A stretch of DNA of 64,000 bases. Origin: Gracilimonas sp964505215 (GTDB lineage: Bacteria > Bacteroidota > Rhodothermia > Balneolales > Balneolaceae). This document shows positions 18,397-26,159 of this stretch, piece by piece. Below the pieces are notes generated by a model, which was given only the letters and a program-made list of their open reading frames with translations, had not been told where the DNA came from and did not search any database. Location: the NCBI GenBank assembly GCA_964505215.1, contig CAZDGU010000003.1, positions 248,001 through 312,000 of the forward strand, read 5' to 3'. The position numbers and the translations under genes are program-made. Every line of letters starts with the position of its first letter. Position 1 is the first letter of the stretch.

Positions 18397-18552
18397 TTAT
18401 GGCGAAGCCGACACAATGAAAAGCCAAGTTACGGTAGGTACATTTTCGGCATAATTCATCAGGTAAAAGTTACCCTCATCGTCTATCCAGTTAATCAGAG
18501 GATAGTTGATTCGCTTATTGAAGCGTTCGGATATCTTATATGTTGTCCGTAT
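18397..18552 (-). pseudogene. C-terminal remnant of a 6-bladed propeller lipoprotein
   Basis: The frame reads NYPLINWIDDEGNFYLMNY followed by AENVPTVTW and a stop at 18397-18399. It aligns with the end of the intact propeller protein (TYPFVSWMDKNNNFYLIDY, then SGSAPLVRRF). Upstream the frame breaks at stops near 18553 and 18561, and no start is present. This is the surviving tail of an upstream paralogue. The rest of the 18305-18691 gap holds the sdh promoter region. Confidence 0.65.
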
Positions 18553-18622
18553 TTAGACTTAATCTGCCTTGTTATTCAGAGCGGAAAAACCGATTTTAAC
18601 CAACCATGAAACCACAATTATA

Positions 18623-18640
18623 TATCTAAAAATTTAGATA
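18623..18640. promoter_or_regulatory. 8-bp inverted repeat upstream of sdhC, candidate operator
   Basis: TATCTAAA at 18623-18630 and TTTAGATA at 18633-18640 form a perfect inverted repeat with a 2-base centre, 51 bases before the sdhC start. The symmetry and position suit a dimeric regulator of the sdh operon. No regulator gene is adjacent. Confidence 0.4.
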
Positions 18641-18691
18641 GTAAGCATGGTTCAATAACCCCTAAATTTATAATTACTAAGTTGGAATTAT

Positions 18692-19375
18692 ATGCCTTCG
18701 TTTAAAAAAGCACTGAGCTCTCAGGTTGGCCGAAAAATAGTTACCGGGATTACAGGTATTGGTTTAGTTTTATTTTTGATAGGACACTTAGCCGGAAACT
18801 TCTCTCTTTTTGCTGAAGAAAACGCTTTTAACTTATACACCTACACGCTGGAAAGCTTAGGTCCGTTACTTTATGTAATTGAAGCCGGCCTCGCCTTTAT
18901 CTTTTTATATCACGCCATTTTAGGATTTTCTATATGGAGGCGGCGCAAAAAAGCCCGTCCCGGCCGTTACGAAGAATATAAAACCAAGGGTGCTCCAAGC
19001 CATCAAACATTAGCTTCCAAAAGCATGATTATTACCGGAGTGGTAATTCTGGTATTTGTGGTGCTGCACATCATTCACTTTAAGTTTGGTGATGCCGCTA
19101 TGATTACCATTGAGGGGCAGGAAATGCGCGATTTAAAGGCACTGGTAATCAGTGAGTTTCAAAAACCGTTGATTGCTTTTGGTTATACAGCCGTGCTGGC
19201 GCTTATGATTTTACACTTATCGCATGGCGTTTGGAGCGCATTTACCTCCTTAGGAATGGAGCACAACGATACTTCTAAAAAAGTGCAAATAGGAGCTTAC
19301 ATCTTTGGCATCGTGCTGATGCTTGGATTTATGTTTATTCCTTTATATTTCTTTTTTGCTCAGCAAGCAGGTTAA
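18692..19375 (+). CDS. sdhC: Succinate dehydrogenase cytochrome b558 subunit
   Basis: A 227-residue membrane anchor with five predicted transmembrane helices, of the b558 type found with menaquinone-linked enzymes (one large subunit instead of SdhC plus SdhD). Candidate haem-ligand histidines occur in FLIGHLAGNFSLF, LYHAILGFSIWRRRKK, LHIIHFKFGDA and LHLSHGVWSAF. It anchors SdhAB in the inner membrane and passes electrons to the quinone. First gene of sdhCAB, with 46 bases to sdhA. Confidence 0.93.
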   Translation: MPSFKKALSSQVGRKIVTGITGIGLVLFLIGHLAGNFSLFAEENAFNLYTYTLESLGPLLYVIEAGLAFIFLYHAILGFSIWRRRKKARPGRYEEYKTKGAPSHQTLASKSMIITGVVILVFVVLHIIHFKFGDAAMITIEGQEMRDLKALVISEFQKPLIAFGYTAVLALMILHLSHGVWSAFTSLGMEHNDTSKKVQIGAYIFGIVLMLGFMFIPLYFFFAQQAG

Positions 19376-19421
19376 TTCACAGGCACTCTCATACATTAAG
19401 ATTTAAGAATATATATTTATC

Positions 19422-21347
19422 ATGATAAAGTTAGATTCAAAAGTACCCGCCGGACCGTTAGAGGAAAAATGGGATCAGCACCTGAAAGATATTAAGCTGG
19501 TAGCGCCCAATAATAAGAGAAAATACGAGATTATTGTTGTGGGAACCGGATTAGCCGGTGGAGCTGCCGCCGCAAGTTTTGCTGAGCTGGGATACAACGT
19601 GCGTAGTTTCTGTATTCAGGACTCAGCCCGTCGCGCACACAGTATTGCCGCACAAGGTGGAATTAATGCCGCCAAAAACTATCCGAATGATGGAGATAGC
19701 ATTTGGGGACTTTTTCATGATACCATTAAAGGCGGTGACTATCGCTCCCGCGAGGCTAATGTATATCGGCTTGCGCAGGTATCTAACGAAATTATTGATC
19801 AGGCCGTAGCGCAGGGCGTTCCTTTTGCACGCGAGTATGGCGGTAATTTAGCTAACCGCTCTTTTGGCGGTGCTCAGGTTTCACGAACGTTTTATGCGCG
19901 TGGTCAAACCGGTCAGCAGCTGCTTTTAGGTGCATATCAAGCCATGATGCGTCAGGTTCACACCGGAAAAATTAAATATCATCCGCGCCACGAAATGCTG
20001 GATGTAGTTGTGATTGACGGAAAAGCCCGCGGAATTATTACCCGCGATTTAGTATCCGGCGAGCTGTGCCGATGGGAAGCGGATGCCGTGGTTTTAGCCA
20101 CCGGCGGTTACGGAAATGTGTTTTATTTATCCACAAATGCCAAGAACTCGAACGTGACGGCCGCATGGAGAGCCCACAAACGCGGAGCTGCTTTTGCAAA
20201 TCCGTGTTACGTTCAGGTTCACCCAACATGTATTCCTGTTTCCGGAGATTATCAGTCTAAACTGACGCTGATGAGTGAAAGTTTACGGAATGATGGCCGG
20301 GTTTGGGTGCCGCGCAAGAAAAAAGATGATCGTCATCCAAATGATATTCCGGAAGATGAGCGGTATTATTATTTAGAAGAACGCTATCCAAGTTTTGGAA
20401 ATTTGGTTCCGCGTGATGTGGCTTCCCGAAATGCCAAAATGGTATGTGATGATGGCTTAGGCGTAGGAAATACCGGCTTAGCCGTATTCCTGGATTTCCG
20501 CGATGCCATTGAGCGTGAGGGTAAAGATGCTATTGAAGCGAAGTATGGAAACCTGTTCGAGATGTATCAAAATATTACGGGTGAAAATCCTTATGAACGA
20601 CCAATGAGAATTTATCCAGCCGTGCATTATACCATGGGCGGGCTTTGGGTTGATTACAATCTCGAAACCACCGTCCCAGGTTTATTTGCAGCCGGTGAAG
20701 CGAATTTCTCCGATCACGGAGCCAACCGTTTGGGGGCCAGCGCTCTTATGCAGGGACTTTCTGACGGATACTTTGTACTCCCTTATACCATCGGTAATTA
20801 TCTGGCCAACGAAGAGCGAGGTAAGCGATATGGAACCGATCACGAGGCATTTGAGCAGGCTGAAGCAGAAGCACAAGCTCAAATTGATAAATTGCTGAGC
20901 ATTGACGGAAACCGAACCATTATTGATTTTCACCGCGAGCTGGGGAAAATTATGTGGGATAAAGTAGGCATTGCTCGTAATGAAGAAGGGCTGAAATCAG
21001 CCATCAAAGAAATTCGAGCGCTCCGTGAAGAATTCTGGAAAGATGTTAAAGTGCCCGGCGAGAAAAACAATTATAATAAATACTTAGAGTTTGCCAGCCG
21101 CGTAGCCGATTACTTTGAGTTAGCCGAATTGATGGCAGAAGATGCTTTACACAGAGAAGAATCTGCCGGTTGCCATCTCCGTGAAGAATATCAGAGCGAG
21201 GATGGAGAAGCCGTTCGAAACGATGAGAAGTTCTCGTATGTAGCCGCTTGGGAATACAAAGGACTGAACGGTACGTTGGAAGAAGTACTTCATAAAGAAG
21301 ACCTTGAATTTGAATTTGTTGAGCTAAAACAGCGCAGTTACAAATAA
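19422..21347 (+). CDS. sdhA: Succinate dehydrogenase flavoprotein subunit
   Basis: A 641-residue SdhA/FrdA flavoprotein that oxidises succinate to fumarate. The FAD-binding motif is VVGTGLAGGAAAASF (from residue 39), and the covalent FAD histidine is H73 in RRAHSIAAQGG. The substrate-binding loops HPTCIPVSGD and HYTMGGLWVDYN and the FAD motif GEANFSDHGANRLGASAL are all intact. Length and sequence fit the non-proteobacterial, Bacteroidota/Wolinella-like branch. Confidence 0.96.
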   Translation: MIKLDSKVPAGPLEEKWDQHLKDIKLVAPNNKRKYEIIVVGTGLAGGAAAASFAELGYNVRSFCIQDSARRAHSIAAQGGINAAKNYPNDGDSIWGLFHDTIKGGDYRSREANVYRLAQVSNEIIDQAVAQGVPFAREYGGNLANRSFGGAQVSRTFYARGQTGQQLLLGAYQAMMRQVHTGKIKYHPRHEMLDVVVIDGKARGIITRDLVSGELCRWEADAVVLATGGYGNVFYLSTNAKNSNVTAAWRAHKRGAAFANPCYVQVHPTCIPVSGDYQSKLTLMSESLRNDGRVWVPRKKKDDRHPNDIPEDERYYYLEERYPSFGNLVPRDVASRNAKMVCDDGLGVGNTGLAVFLDFRDAIEREGKDAIEAKYGNLFEMYQNITGENPYERPMRIYPAVHYTMGGLWVDYNLETTVPGLFAAGEANFSDHGANRLGASALMQGLSDGYFVLPYTIGNYLANEERGKRYGTDHEAFEQAEAEAQAQIDKLLSIDGNRTIIDFHRELGKIMWDKVGIARNEEGLKSAIKEIRALREEFWKDVKVPGEKNNYNKYLEFASRVADYFELAELMAEDALHREESAGCHLREEYQSEDGEAVRNDEKFSYVAAWEYKGLNGTLEEVLHKEDLEFEFVELKQRSYK

Positions 21348-21463
21348 CAGCCCGTTAAACTACGAACACCAAAATTTAATGTTAAACCAAAAGAGCATAT
21401 ATAGAAATTTCAGTGAGTTATCACATTCTGTATCTGCGCTTTTGTTGTAAAAAATACGTTACT

Positions 21464-22219
21464 ATGAGCAAATTAATGACCATTCATCTAAAGTACTGGA
21501 AACAAAACGGCCCAACAGATCCCGGGCATTTTGAAACATATACGCTCGATAAGGTGGATGAGCATATGTCATTCCTGGAGATGTTAGACGTGCTGAACGA
21601 AGAGCTGATTCTGGAAGGCAAAGATCCGGTAGAGTTTGATTATGACTGCCGCGAGGGAATTTGCGGTTCGTGTAATTTGGTAGTGAATGGGCAGGCTCAC
21701 GGACCTAATCAGCGAATGGCCGTATGTCAGCTGCATATGCGAAATTATAATGACGGCGCTCATATTACCATTGAGCCGCCTCGTGCTGCAGCCTTTCCCG
21801 TAATTAAAGATTTAGTGGTAGATCGCTCTGCTTTCGACCGGATTATTGAAGCCGGAGGATATGTATCTATCAAAACCGGATCGGCTACCGAAGCTAATTC
21901 TATTTTGGTGAATAAAGCCAAGTCGGATGCTGCTTTTGATTATGCAACCTGTATCGGTTGTGGAGCCTGTGTGGCCGCTTGTCCAAATGCTTCCGCCTCG
22001 CTGTTTACAGGAGCTAAAATTGCACACCTTAATAAACTTCCGCAAGGTGAAGTAGAACGCTCAGAACGAGTAGTAGCCATGGTTGACCAAATGGAAGAAG
22101 AAGGCTTCGGCGACTGCTCTAACTTTGGCGAATGCGAAGCCGTTTGTCCGGTAGGAATTTCAATTTCCGCCATTGCTGAAATGCGTAAAGATTACGTTAA
22201 AGCAGCGTTTGGTAAATAA
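21464..22219 (+). CDS. sdhB: Succinate dehydrogenase iron-sulfur subunit
   Basis: I use the ATG at 21464, giving 251 residues (MSKLMTIHLKYWKQNG), the usual family start; an in-frame GTG at 21413 would add 17 unlikely residues. The [2Fe-2S] cluster ligands are in CREGICGSC (C62, C67, C70) with a further Cys in AVCQLHM. The [4Fe-4S] and [3Fe-4S] ligands are in CIGCGACVAACPNA and CSNFGECEAVCPVGIS. It relays electrons from SdhA to SdhC. The operon ends at the terminator just downstream. Confidence 0.95.
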   Translation: MSKLMTIHLKYWKQNGPTDPGHFETYTLDKVDEHMSFLEMLDVLNEELILEGKDPVEFDYDCREGICGSCNLVVNGQAHGPNQRMAVCQLHMRNYNDGAHITIEPPRAAAFPVIKDLVVDRSAFDRIIEAGGYVSIKTGSATEANSILVNKAKSDAAFDYATCIGCGACVAACPNASASLFTGAKIAHLNKLPQGEVERSERVVAMVDQMEEEGFGDCSNFGECEAVCPVGISISAIAEMRKDYVKAAFGK

Positions 22220-22249
22220 ATACGTTTCGACTTTATAAATAAATAAGAG

Positions 22250-22279
22250 AAAGCCGGGCTAATCGTCCGGCTTTTTTTT
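22250..22279 (+). terminator. Rho-independent terminator of sdhCAB
   Basis: Stem AAAGCCGGG (from 22250) pairs with TCCGGCTTT around a short CTAATCG loop and continues into an eight-T run. It lies 30 bases past the sdhB stop. Confidence 0.88.
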
Positions 22280-22298
22280 GTTTTAAATATCAAAACCT

Positions 22299-22767
22299 CC
22301 TCGTCCCTAACCTCTGGTTGGGGATGACTGCCTGAGCCTCCGGTTCAGAAATGTAAATTTGCAGGATAAGCCTGTATTATTTATAGGGAACCAGAGGTTC
22401 CTGGAGGCATTACGAACGAGACGTTCGTAACGAGGGGAAAATGGAAGGTAGCCGGAATTATCTTTACCCTCGTCACGGTGCTCTGCTCCGTGATGCCTAA
22501 TAGAGGCTCCGCCTCAAACTTTGGCCCGATACCACAAAGTACATTTCGCACCTACGGCGCGTGAGCTGTTAAAAGCCCATTGTTTTATACAAACATGCTG
22601 CTCTGATGGAGCAGTATCCGTCCCATCGGGACGGTATGTTTGTATAAAAGTACAGATGCTAAGGTTGCCGCTAACCTGCCCCGGCGGGGCAGTACCAAAC
22701 CGAGCTCAAGCGGGATTACAGGTAATTTTAGATAACTATTTTATTAACATCAACTTCGCAACGAGGG
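22299..22767. repeat. Hairpin-rich repeat array, two elements with CCTCGT/ACGAGG ends
   Basis: The gap between sdhB and the next gene (22280-22801) is filled by two apparent elements. Element 1 runs from CCTCGT at 22299 to ACGAGG at 22435. Element 2 runs from CCCTCGT at 22467 to ACGAGGG at 22767. Inside are at least eight different hairpins, nearly all with three-base loops: for example GGAACC/GGTTCC (loop AGA, 22387-22401), TTACGAACG/CGTTCGTAA (loop AGA, 22410-22430), GAGGC/GCCTC (loop TCC, 22503-22515), CCGTCCC/GGGACGG (loop ATC, 22618-22634) and CTGCCCC/GGGGCAG (loop GGC, 22676-22692). No ORF here is credible. Element 1 recurs twice near 24.6 kb. Confidence 0.8.
22583..22649. repeat. 67-base three-way-junction palindrome
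   Basis: A perfect 14-bp outer stem, TTTTATACAAACAT at 22583-22596 and its complement at 22636-22649, encloses two hairpins side by side: CTGCTC/GAGCAG at 22598-22614 and CCGTCCC/GGGACGG at 22618-22634. The whole can fold as a three-way junction in RNA or extruded DNA. It lies inside repeat element 2. Confidence 0.75.
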
Positions 22768-22801
22768 GAAGCTTAACGGTAAATTTAAGTTATTCAGATC
22801 A

Positions 22802-23950
22802 TTATGAAGCTCTGAGAGCCTCTACCAGTTTCTCAAAATCTTGGGAAGTGTTATACACGTTTGGAGAAACCCGAAGGGAATCACCCCGAAAAGAAACCAA
22901 GATATTTTGGGTTTCCAAAGCTGCTTTTATCTTGTCCATATTGTGATGATCTCCCAATCGAATGCCAAACAGATGAGATGAGCGGAAGTCTTCGTCTTCT
23001 ATTATAAAACCTGATTCTTTGAGTGCTTTAATAGGTTCGAGCGTCAAATCTTTGCAATAATTTTGGATATTTTCCGGTCCCCATTCGTTCAGTTGCTGAA
23101 TGGCTTTCAGCAGCATGGGTACCAAAATAAAGTTGCTGTGCTGGCCCACCTCATACCGCAAAGCTCCCGGCTGATAACGGTCGCTGTAATTCACCAGATT
23201 GGCAAAGTCCTCGCTTTTATATCGGTTAATCCAGTTTTCTTCTATAGGCGTTCCGTCATCAAAAGCCGGACCATAATAAGCTAATCCTATGCTATACGGA
23301 CCCATCAGCCATTTATAGCCGGCGCAAATAAGTGCATCGGGCTCAATTTTCTGAACATCAAAAGGAAGAGCGCCTACCGATTGTGTGCCGTCAATTACCA
23401 GTAAAGCGCCTACTTCTCGCGTTCGCTTCCGAATTTCTTTTAGGTTGAAGAGGGTTCCATCCGCCCAGTGTACCTGTCCAATTGCCACCATTTTTGTGTT
23501 TGGGTTGATGGCATCCAGAATTTGTTCATTCCAAATTTCACCCCGATTTTGAGAATCATCAGGAGCAGAAACGGTGATAATTTCTACCTGCTGCTCCTTG
23601 GCCACCGTTTGCCACGGATATACGTTGCTTGGAAACTGCTCGCCGGTCACCACAATTTCATCTCCCTCAGAAAGGGAAAGATTATGAGCCACATTACCCA
23701 ATCCGTACGATGCAGAAGGGATAACCACAATACGTTTTGGGTCGTCCGCATTAATGAGTTTGCCATAAGCCTCGCGCAGCTGCTCGGTTTCACCAAAAAA
23801 CTCTTCCGGTGTGATGTTAAAGGGATTTCTCTTTTTTTGAATCCCGGTTATGCCGGCTTTTTCCACAGACGCCAACAATGGAGACATATACGCGCAGTTT
23901 AAATAGGTAACCGATTCATCCAGAAGAAAGTGTGATTTTTTGCAATCCAT
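22802..23950 (-). CDS. Class V aminotransferase-fold PLP enzyme
   Basis: A 382-residue fold-type I PLP enzyme in the cysteine desulfurase/isopenicillin N epimerase-like group. The Schiff-base lysine is K213 in ICAGYKWLMGPYSIG, and the cofactor aspartate is D187 in LVIDGTQSVGALPFDV. The N-terminal YLNCAYMSPL and the SASYGLGNVAHNL loop are family features. The active-site cysteine loop of true IscS/SufS proteins is not evident, so desulfurase activity is doubtful. The substrate is unknown. The 3' end abuts the repeat array. Confidence 0.82.
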   Translation of the reverse strand: MDCKKSHFLLDESVTYLNCAYMSPLLASVEKAGITGIQKKRNPFNITPEEFFGETEQLREAYGKLINADDPKRIVVIPSASYGLGNVAHNLSLSEGDEIVVTGEQFPSNVYPWQTVAKEQQVEIITVSAPDDSQNRGEIWNEQILDAINPNTKMVAIGQVHWADGTLFNLKEIRKRTREVGALLVIDGTQSVGALPFDVQKIEPDALICAGYKWLMGPYSIGLAYYGPAFDDGTPIEENWINRYKSEDFANLVNYSDRYQPGALRYEVGQHSNFILVPMLLKAIQQLNEWGPENIQNYCKDLTLEPIKALKESGFIIEDEDFRSSHLFGIRLGDHHNMDKIKAALETQNILVSFRGDSLRVSPNVYNTSQDFEKLVEALRAS

Positions 23951-24024
23951 AATGTGGCAAATTCGTTAAGTTTGTTTAGGTTGTGGAATCTGTTATTTAG
24001 AAAGTTAATTATCAAATCTAATTC

Positions 24025-24507
24025 ATGAATATTCGAATAGCCCGGAATGATGAGCTGGCTGAATTGTTAGCAATGAATCAGTGCTCGGTGCCTCATGTAG
24101 GTGATATCAGCTTGGCTGATATGGAGCGCTATTACGAAATGGCCCATTTGTTTTTAGTGGTAGAATATGAAAATGAGTTAGCGGGCTTTATGATTGTGCT
24201 CCAAAAAGGACTGGACTACGAAAGCCTGAATTATCAGTTTTTCTGTAACAATTACACCGATTTCGATTATGTAGATCGCATTGTGATTGCTGAAAAATAC
24301 CGGGGTAAAAAGCTGGGAAGCGCATTATATCAGTACTTATTTGAGCAATCTAAACAGCCAATGGTTACGTGCGAAGTAAACCTAAAGCCCCCCAATCCCA
24401 ATTCGTTAGCATTTCATAAAAGCCTGGGTTTCAAGAAAGTAGCGGAGCTCCGCACCGAAGGCGGCAAAAAAAGTGTAGCCATGATGGTGAGAGAATGTGA
24501 GTTGTAA
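24025..24507 (+). CDS. GNAT family N-acetyltransferase
   Basis: A 160-residue Gcn5-related acetyltransferase. The acetyl-CoA loop is IAEKYRGKKLGSALYQYLF, followed by the C-terminal beta-bulge region NPNSLAFHKSLGFKKVAEL. The substrate cannot be read from sequence. The last 78 coding bases (24419-24496) recur 208 bases downstream with one mismatch, between two repeat copies. It is divergent from the class V enzyme gene. Confidence 0.85.
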   Translation: MNIRIARNDELAELLAMNQCSVPHVGDISLADMERYYEMAHLFLVVEYENELAGFMIVLQKGLDYESLNYQFFCNNYTDFDYVDRIVIAEKYRGKKLGSALYQYLFEQSKQPMVTCEVNLKPPNPNSLAFHKSLGFKKVAELRTEGGKKSVAMMVRECEL

Positions 24508-24525
24508 CCTGATAAAAGACTGTTT

Positions 24526-24623
24526 CTCGTCCTTAACCTCCGGTTCAGAAGTGTAAATTTGCAGGATAAGCCTGAACTATCTGTGGGTCCCGGGGGCGTT
24601 AGGTGCGGGGCGTTCGTAACGAG
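24526..24623. repeat. Copy B of the CCTCGT/ACGAGG repeat element
   Basis: The copy starts CTCGTCCTTAACCTCCGGTT and ends TTCGTAACGAG. Compared with copies A (22299-22435) and C it lacks about 26 bases between two AACCTCCGGTT units, as if those direct repeats had recombined. It shares the core TAAATTTGCAGGATAAGCCTG with copy A. It begins 18 bases after the GNAT stop. Confidence 0.75.
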
Positions 24624-24626
24624 GGG

Positions 24627-24704
24627 AAAGCCTGGGTTTCAAGAAAGTAGCGGAGCTCCGCACCGAAGGCGGCAAAAAAAGTGTAGCCATGATGGTGAGG
24701 GAAT
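24627..24704. repeat. Duplicated 3' end of the GNAT gene
   Basis: Bases 24627-24704 repeat 24419-24496 with a single A-to-G difference. The copy carries the last 26 or so GNAT codons without a start and is noncoding. It lies between repeat copies B and C, so a roughly 208-base unit (gene tail plus repeat) has been duplicated in tandem. With copies B and C it fills the 334-base gap to ilvA. Confidence 0.88.
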
Positions 24705-24721
24705 TATAGAATCGTTTTGTC

Positions 24722-24808
24722 CCTCGTCCCTCAACCTCCGGTTGGGGATGCCTGCCTGAACCTCCGGTTCAGAAGTGCAAATTTGCAGGATGGGACGTTC
24801 GTAACGAG
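24722..24808. repeat. Copy C of the CCTCGT/ACGAGG repeat element
   Basis: It runs from CCTCGTCCCTCAACC to GTTCGTAACGAG. It holds AACC/GGTT and TGAACC/GGTTCA hairpins, both with TCC loops, and the perfect palindrome TGCAAATTTGCA at 24776-24787. The copy is shorter than A on its right side. Confidence 0.75.
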
Positions 24809-24841
24809 AAGGATGAGAAGGAGCCTGTAAAACAATGCTCC

Positions 24842-26107
24842 CTATAGCAAAAATCGGAATAAATGGGGTTGGTTGTTTACGTATTCATACTGGATGTTTG
24901 CTTGCTTCATTCGGTTTACTAAAGGCGTGAAGTCTTCTTTTTCTTTGATGTCTATTCCTATTAAAGCGGGACCTTTTCCGCGGTTGGTTTTTTTGGAATA
25001 TTCGAAATGGGCGATGTCATCATCAGGCCCTAATACTTCATTCAGAAACTCGCGTAAAGCTCCGGCACGCTGGGGGAAATCAACAATAAAATAGTGTTTT
25101 AGTCCCTCGTACAGCATCGAGCGTTCTTTAATTTCTGCCATTCGGGTGATGTCGTTATTGCTTCCGCTGATTACGCAAACCACGTTTTTACCTTCAATTT
25201 CATCCTTCAAAAAATCCAGTGCAGCTACGGATAGGGCACCGGCGGGTTCTGCTACAATGGCCTGCTCGTTATAAAGCTGAAGTATGGTGCTGCATACTTT
25301 TCCCTCAGGAACGGTAATTACCTTTTCTAAAATTTCTTTACAGATGCTAAAGGTGAGTTTACCTGCTTTTTTGACCGCGGCTCCGTCTACAAATTTGTCA
25401 ATGTTTTCTAAGGTGAGGAGCTTTCCTTGCTCTATAGACTGTTTCATGGCTGATGCGCCTTCCGGTTCAACCCCAATAATTTTGGTAGAGGGAGAAAGCA
25501 AGCTAAAGTAAGAACCTATGCCTGCCGCAAGTCCGCCACCTCCAATGGGAACAATGAGATAATCAATAGGAGCTTCGGCGTCTTCGAGAATTTCTTTGCC
25601 TACGGTTCCTTGACCTTCAATGACTTTTTCGTCATCAAAAGGAGGAATAATAGCGGCTTGATGCTGCTTGCTGAAAGCCTGAGCTTCGGCAAATGAATCA
25701 TCAAACGTATCGCCCACCAGTTGTATGTCCACGTACTCTTTCCCAAACATTTTTACCTGATGTACTTTTTGTTCGGGAGTGGGGACGGGCATGAAAATAG
25801 TTCCACGAATCTTCTTTTTGGCACATGCAAAGGCAACGCCTTGGGCGTGATTACCGGCACTGGCACATACCACACCATTGCTAAGTTCCTGTTCCGAAAG
25901 GCTTTCAATTTTATGAAAAGCCCCTCGGATTTTATAGGAACGCACCACCTGCAAATCTTCCCGCTTTAGCCAAACGTTTGCATGTATCCGCTCCGACAAT
26001 TGATGGTTAAACATCAATGTTGTGCGGATGGATATGTTTTTTAAGTTTTGTGCCGCTTTATGGATGTTTTCTACCGACACGGTATTCGAAGTGGTTACTT
26101 CGGGCAT
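24842..26107 (-). CDS. ilvA: Threonine ammonia-lyase (biosynthetic)
   Basis: A 421-residue threonine deaminase making 2-oxobutanoate for isoleucine. The PLP lysine is K59 in VRSYKIRGAF, with SAGNHAQGVA and the phosphate-binding GGGGLAAG. A single C-terminal ACT-like domain (about 335-421, starting YFIVDFPQRAGALREFLNEV) should give isoleucine feedback. This is the short, B. subtilis-like form rather than the E. coli form with two ACT-like units. Last gene of the ilv operon. Confidence 0.93.
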   Translation of the reverse strand: MPEVTTSNTVSVENIHKAAQNLKNISIRTTLMFNHQLSERIHANVWLKREDLQVVRSYKIRGAFHKIESLSEQELSNGVVCASAGNHAQGVAFACAKKKIRGTIFMPVPTPEQKVHQVKMFGKEYVDIQLVGDTFDDSFAEAQAFSKQHQAAIIPPFDDEKVIEGQGTVGKEILEDAEAPIDYLIVPIGGGGLAAGIGSYFSLLSPSTKIIGVEPEGASAMKQSIEQGKLLTLENIDKFVDGAAVKKAGKLTFSICKEILEKVITVPEGKVCSTILQLYNEQAIVAEPAGALSVAALDFLKDEIEGKNVVCVISGSNNDITRMAEIKERSMLYEGLKHYFIVDFPQRAGALREFLNEVLGPDDDIAHFEYSKKTNRGKGPALIGIDIKEKEDFTPLVNRMKQANIQYEYVNNQPHLFRFLL

Positions 26108-26159
26108 AGGGTGTTATTTGAGGTGATTATTATGATGAACAGATAGAAACTTGAACGGA

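Noticed and set aside
22299..22767. CRISPR array
   Set aside because: The palindromes are all different, not a constant repeat with regular spacers, and no cas gene is present.
22521..22946. 141-codon plus-strand ORF
   Set aside because: It starts inside the hairpin repeat array, runs antisense into the class V aminotransferase-fold gene, and its composition is not protein-like.
24559..24759. 66-codon ORF after the GNAT gene
   Set aside because: It spans repeat copy B, the duplicated GNAT tail in a different frame and part of copy C; it is a by-product of the duplication.
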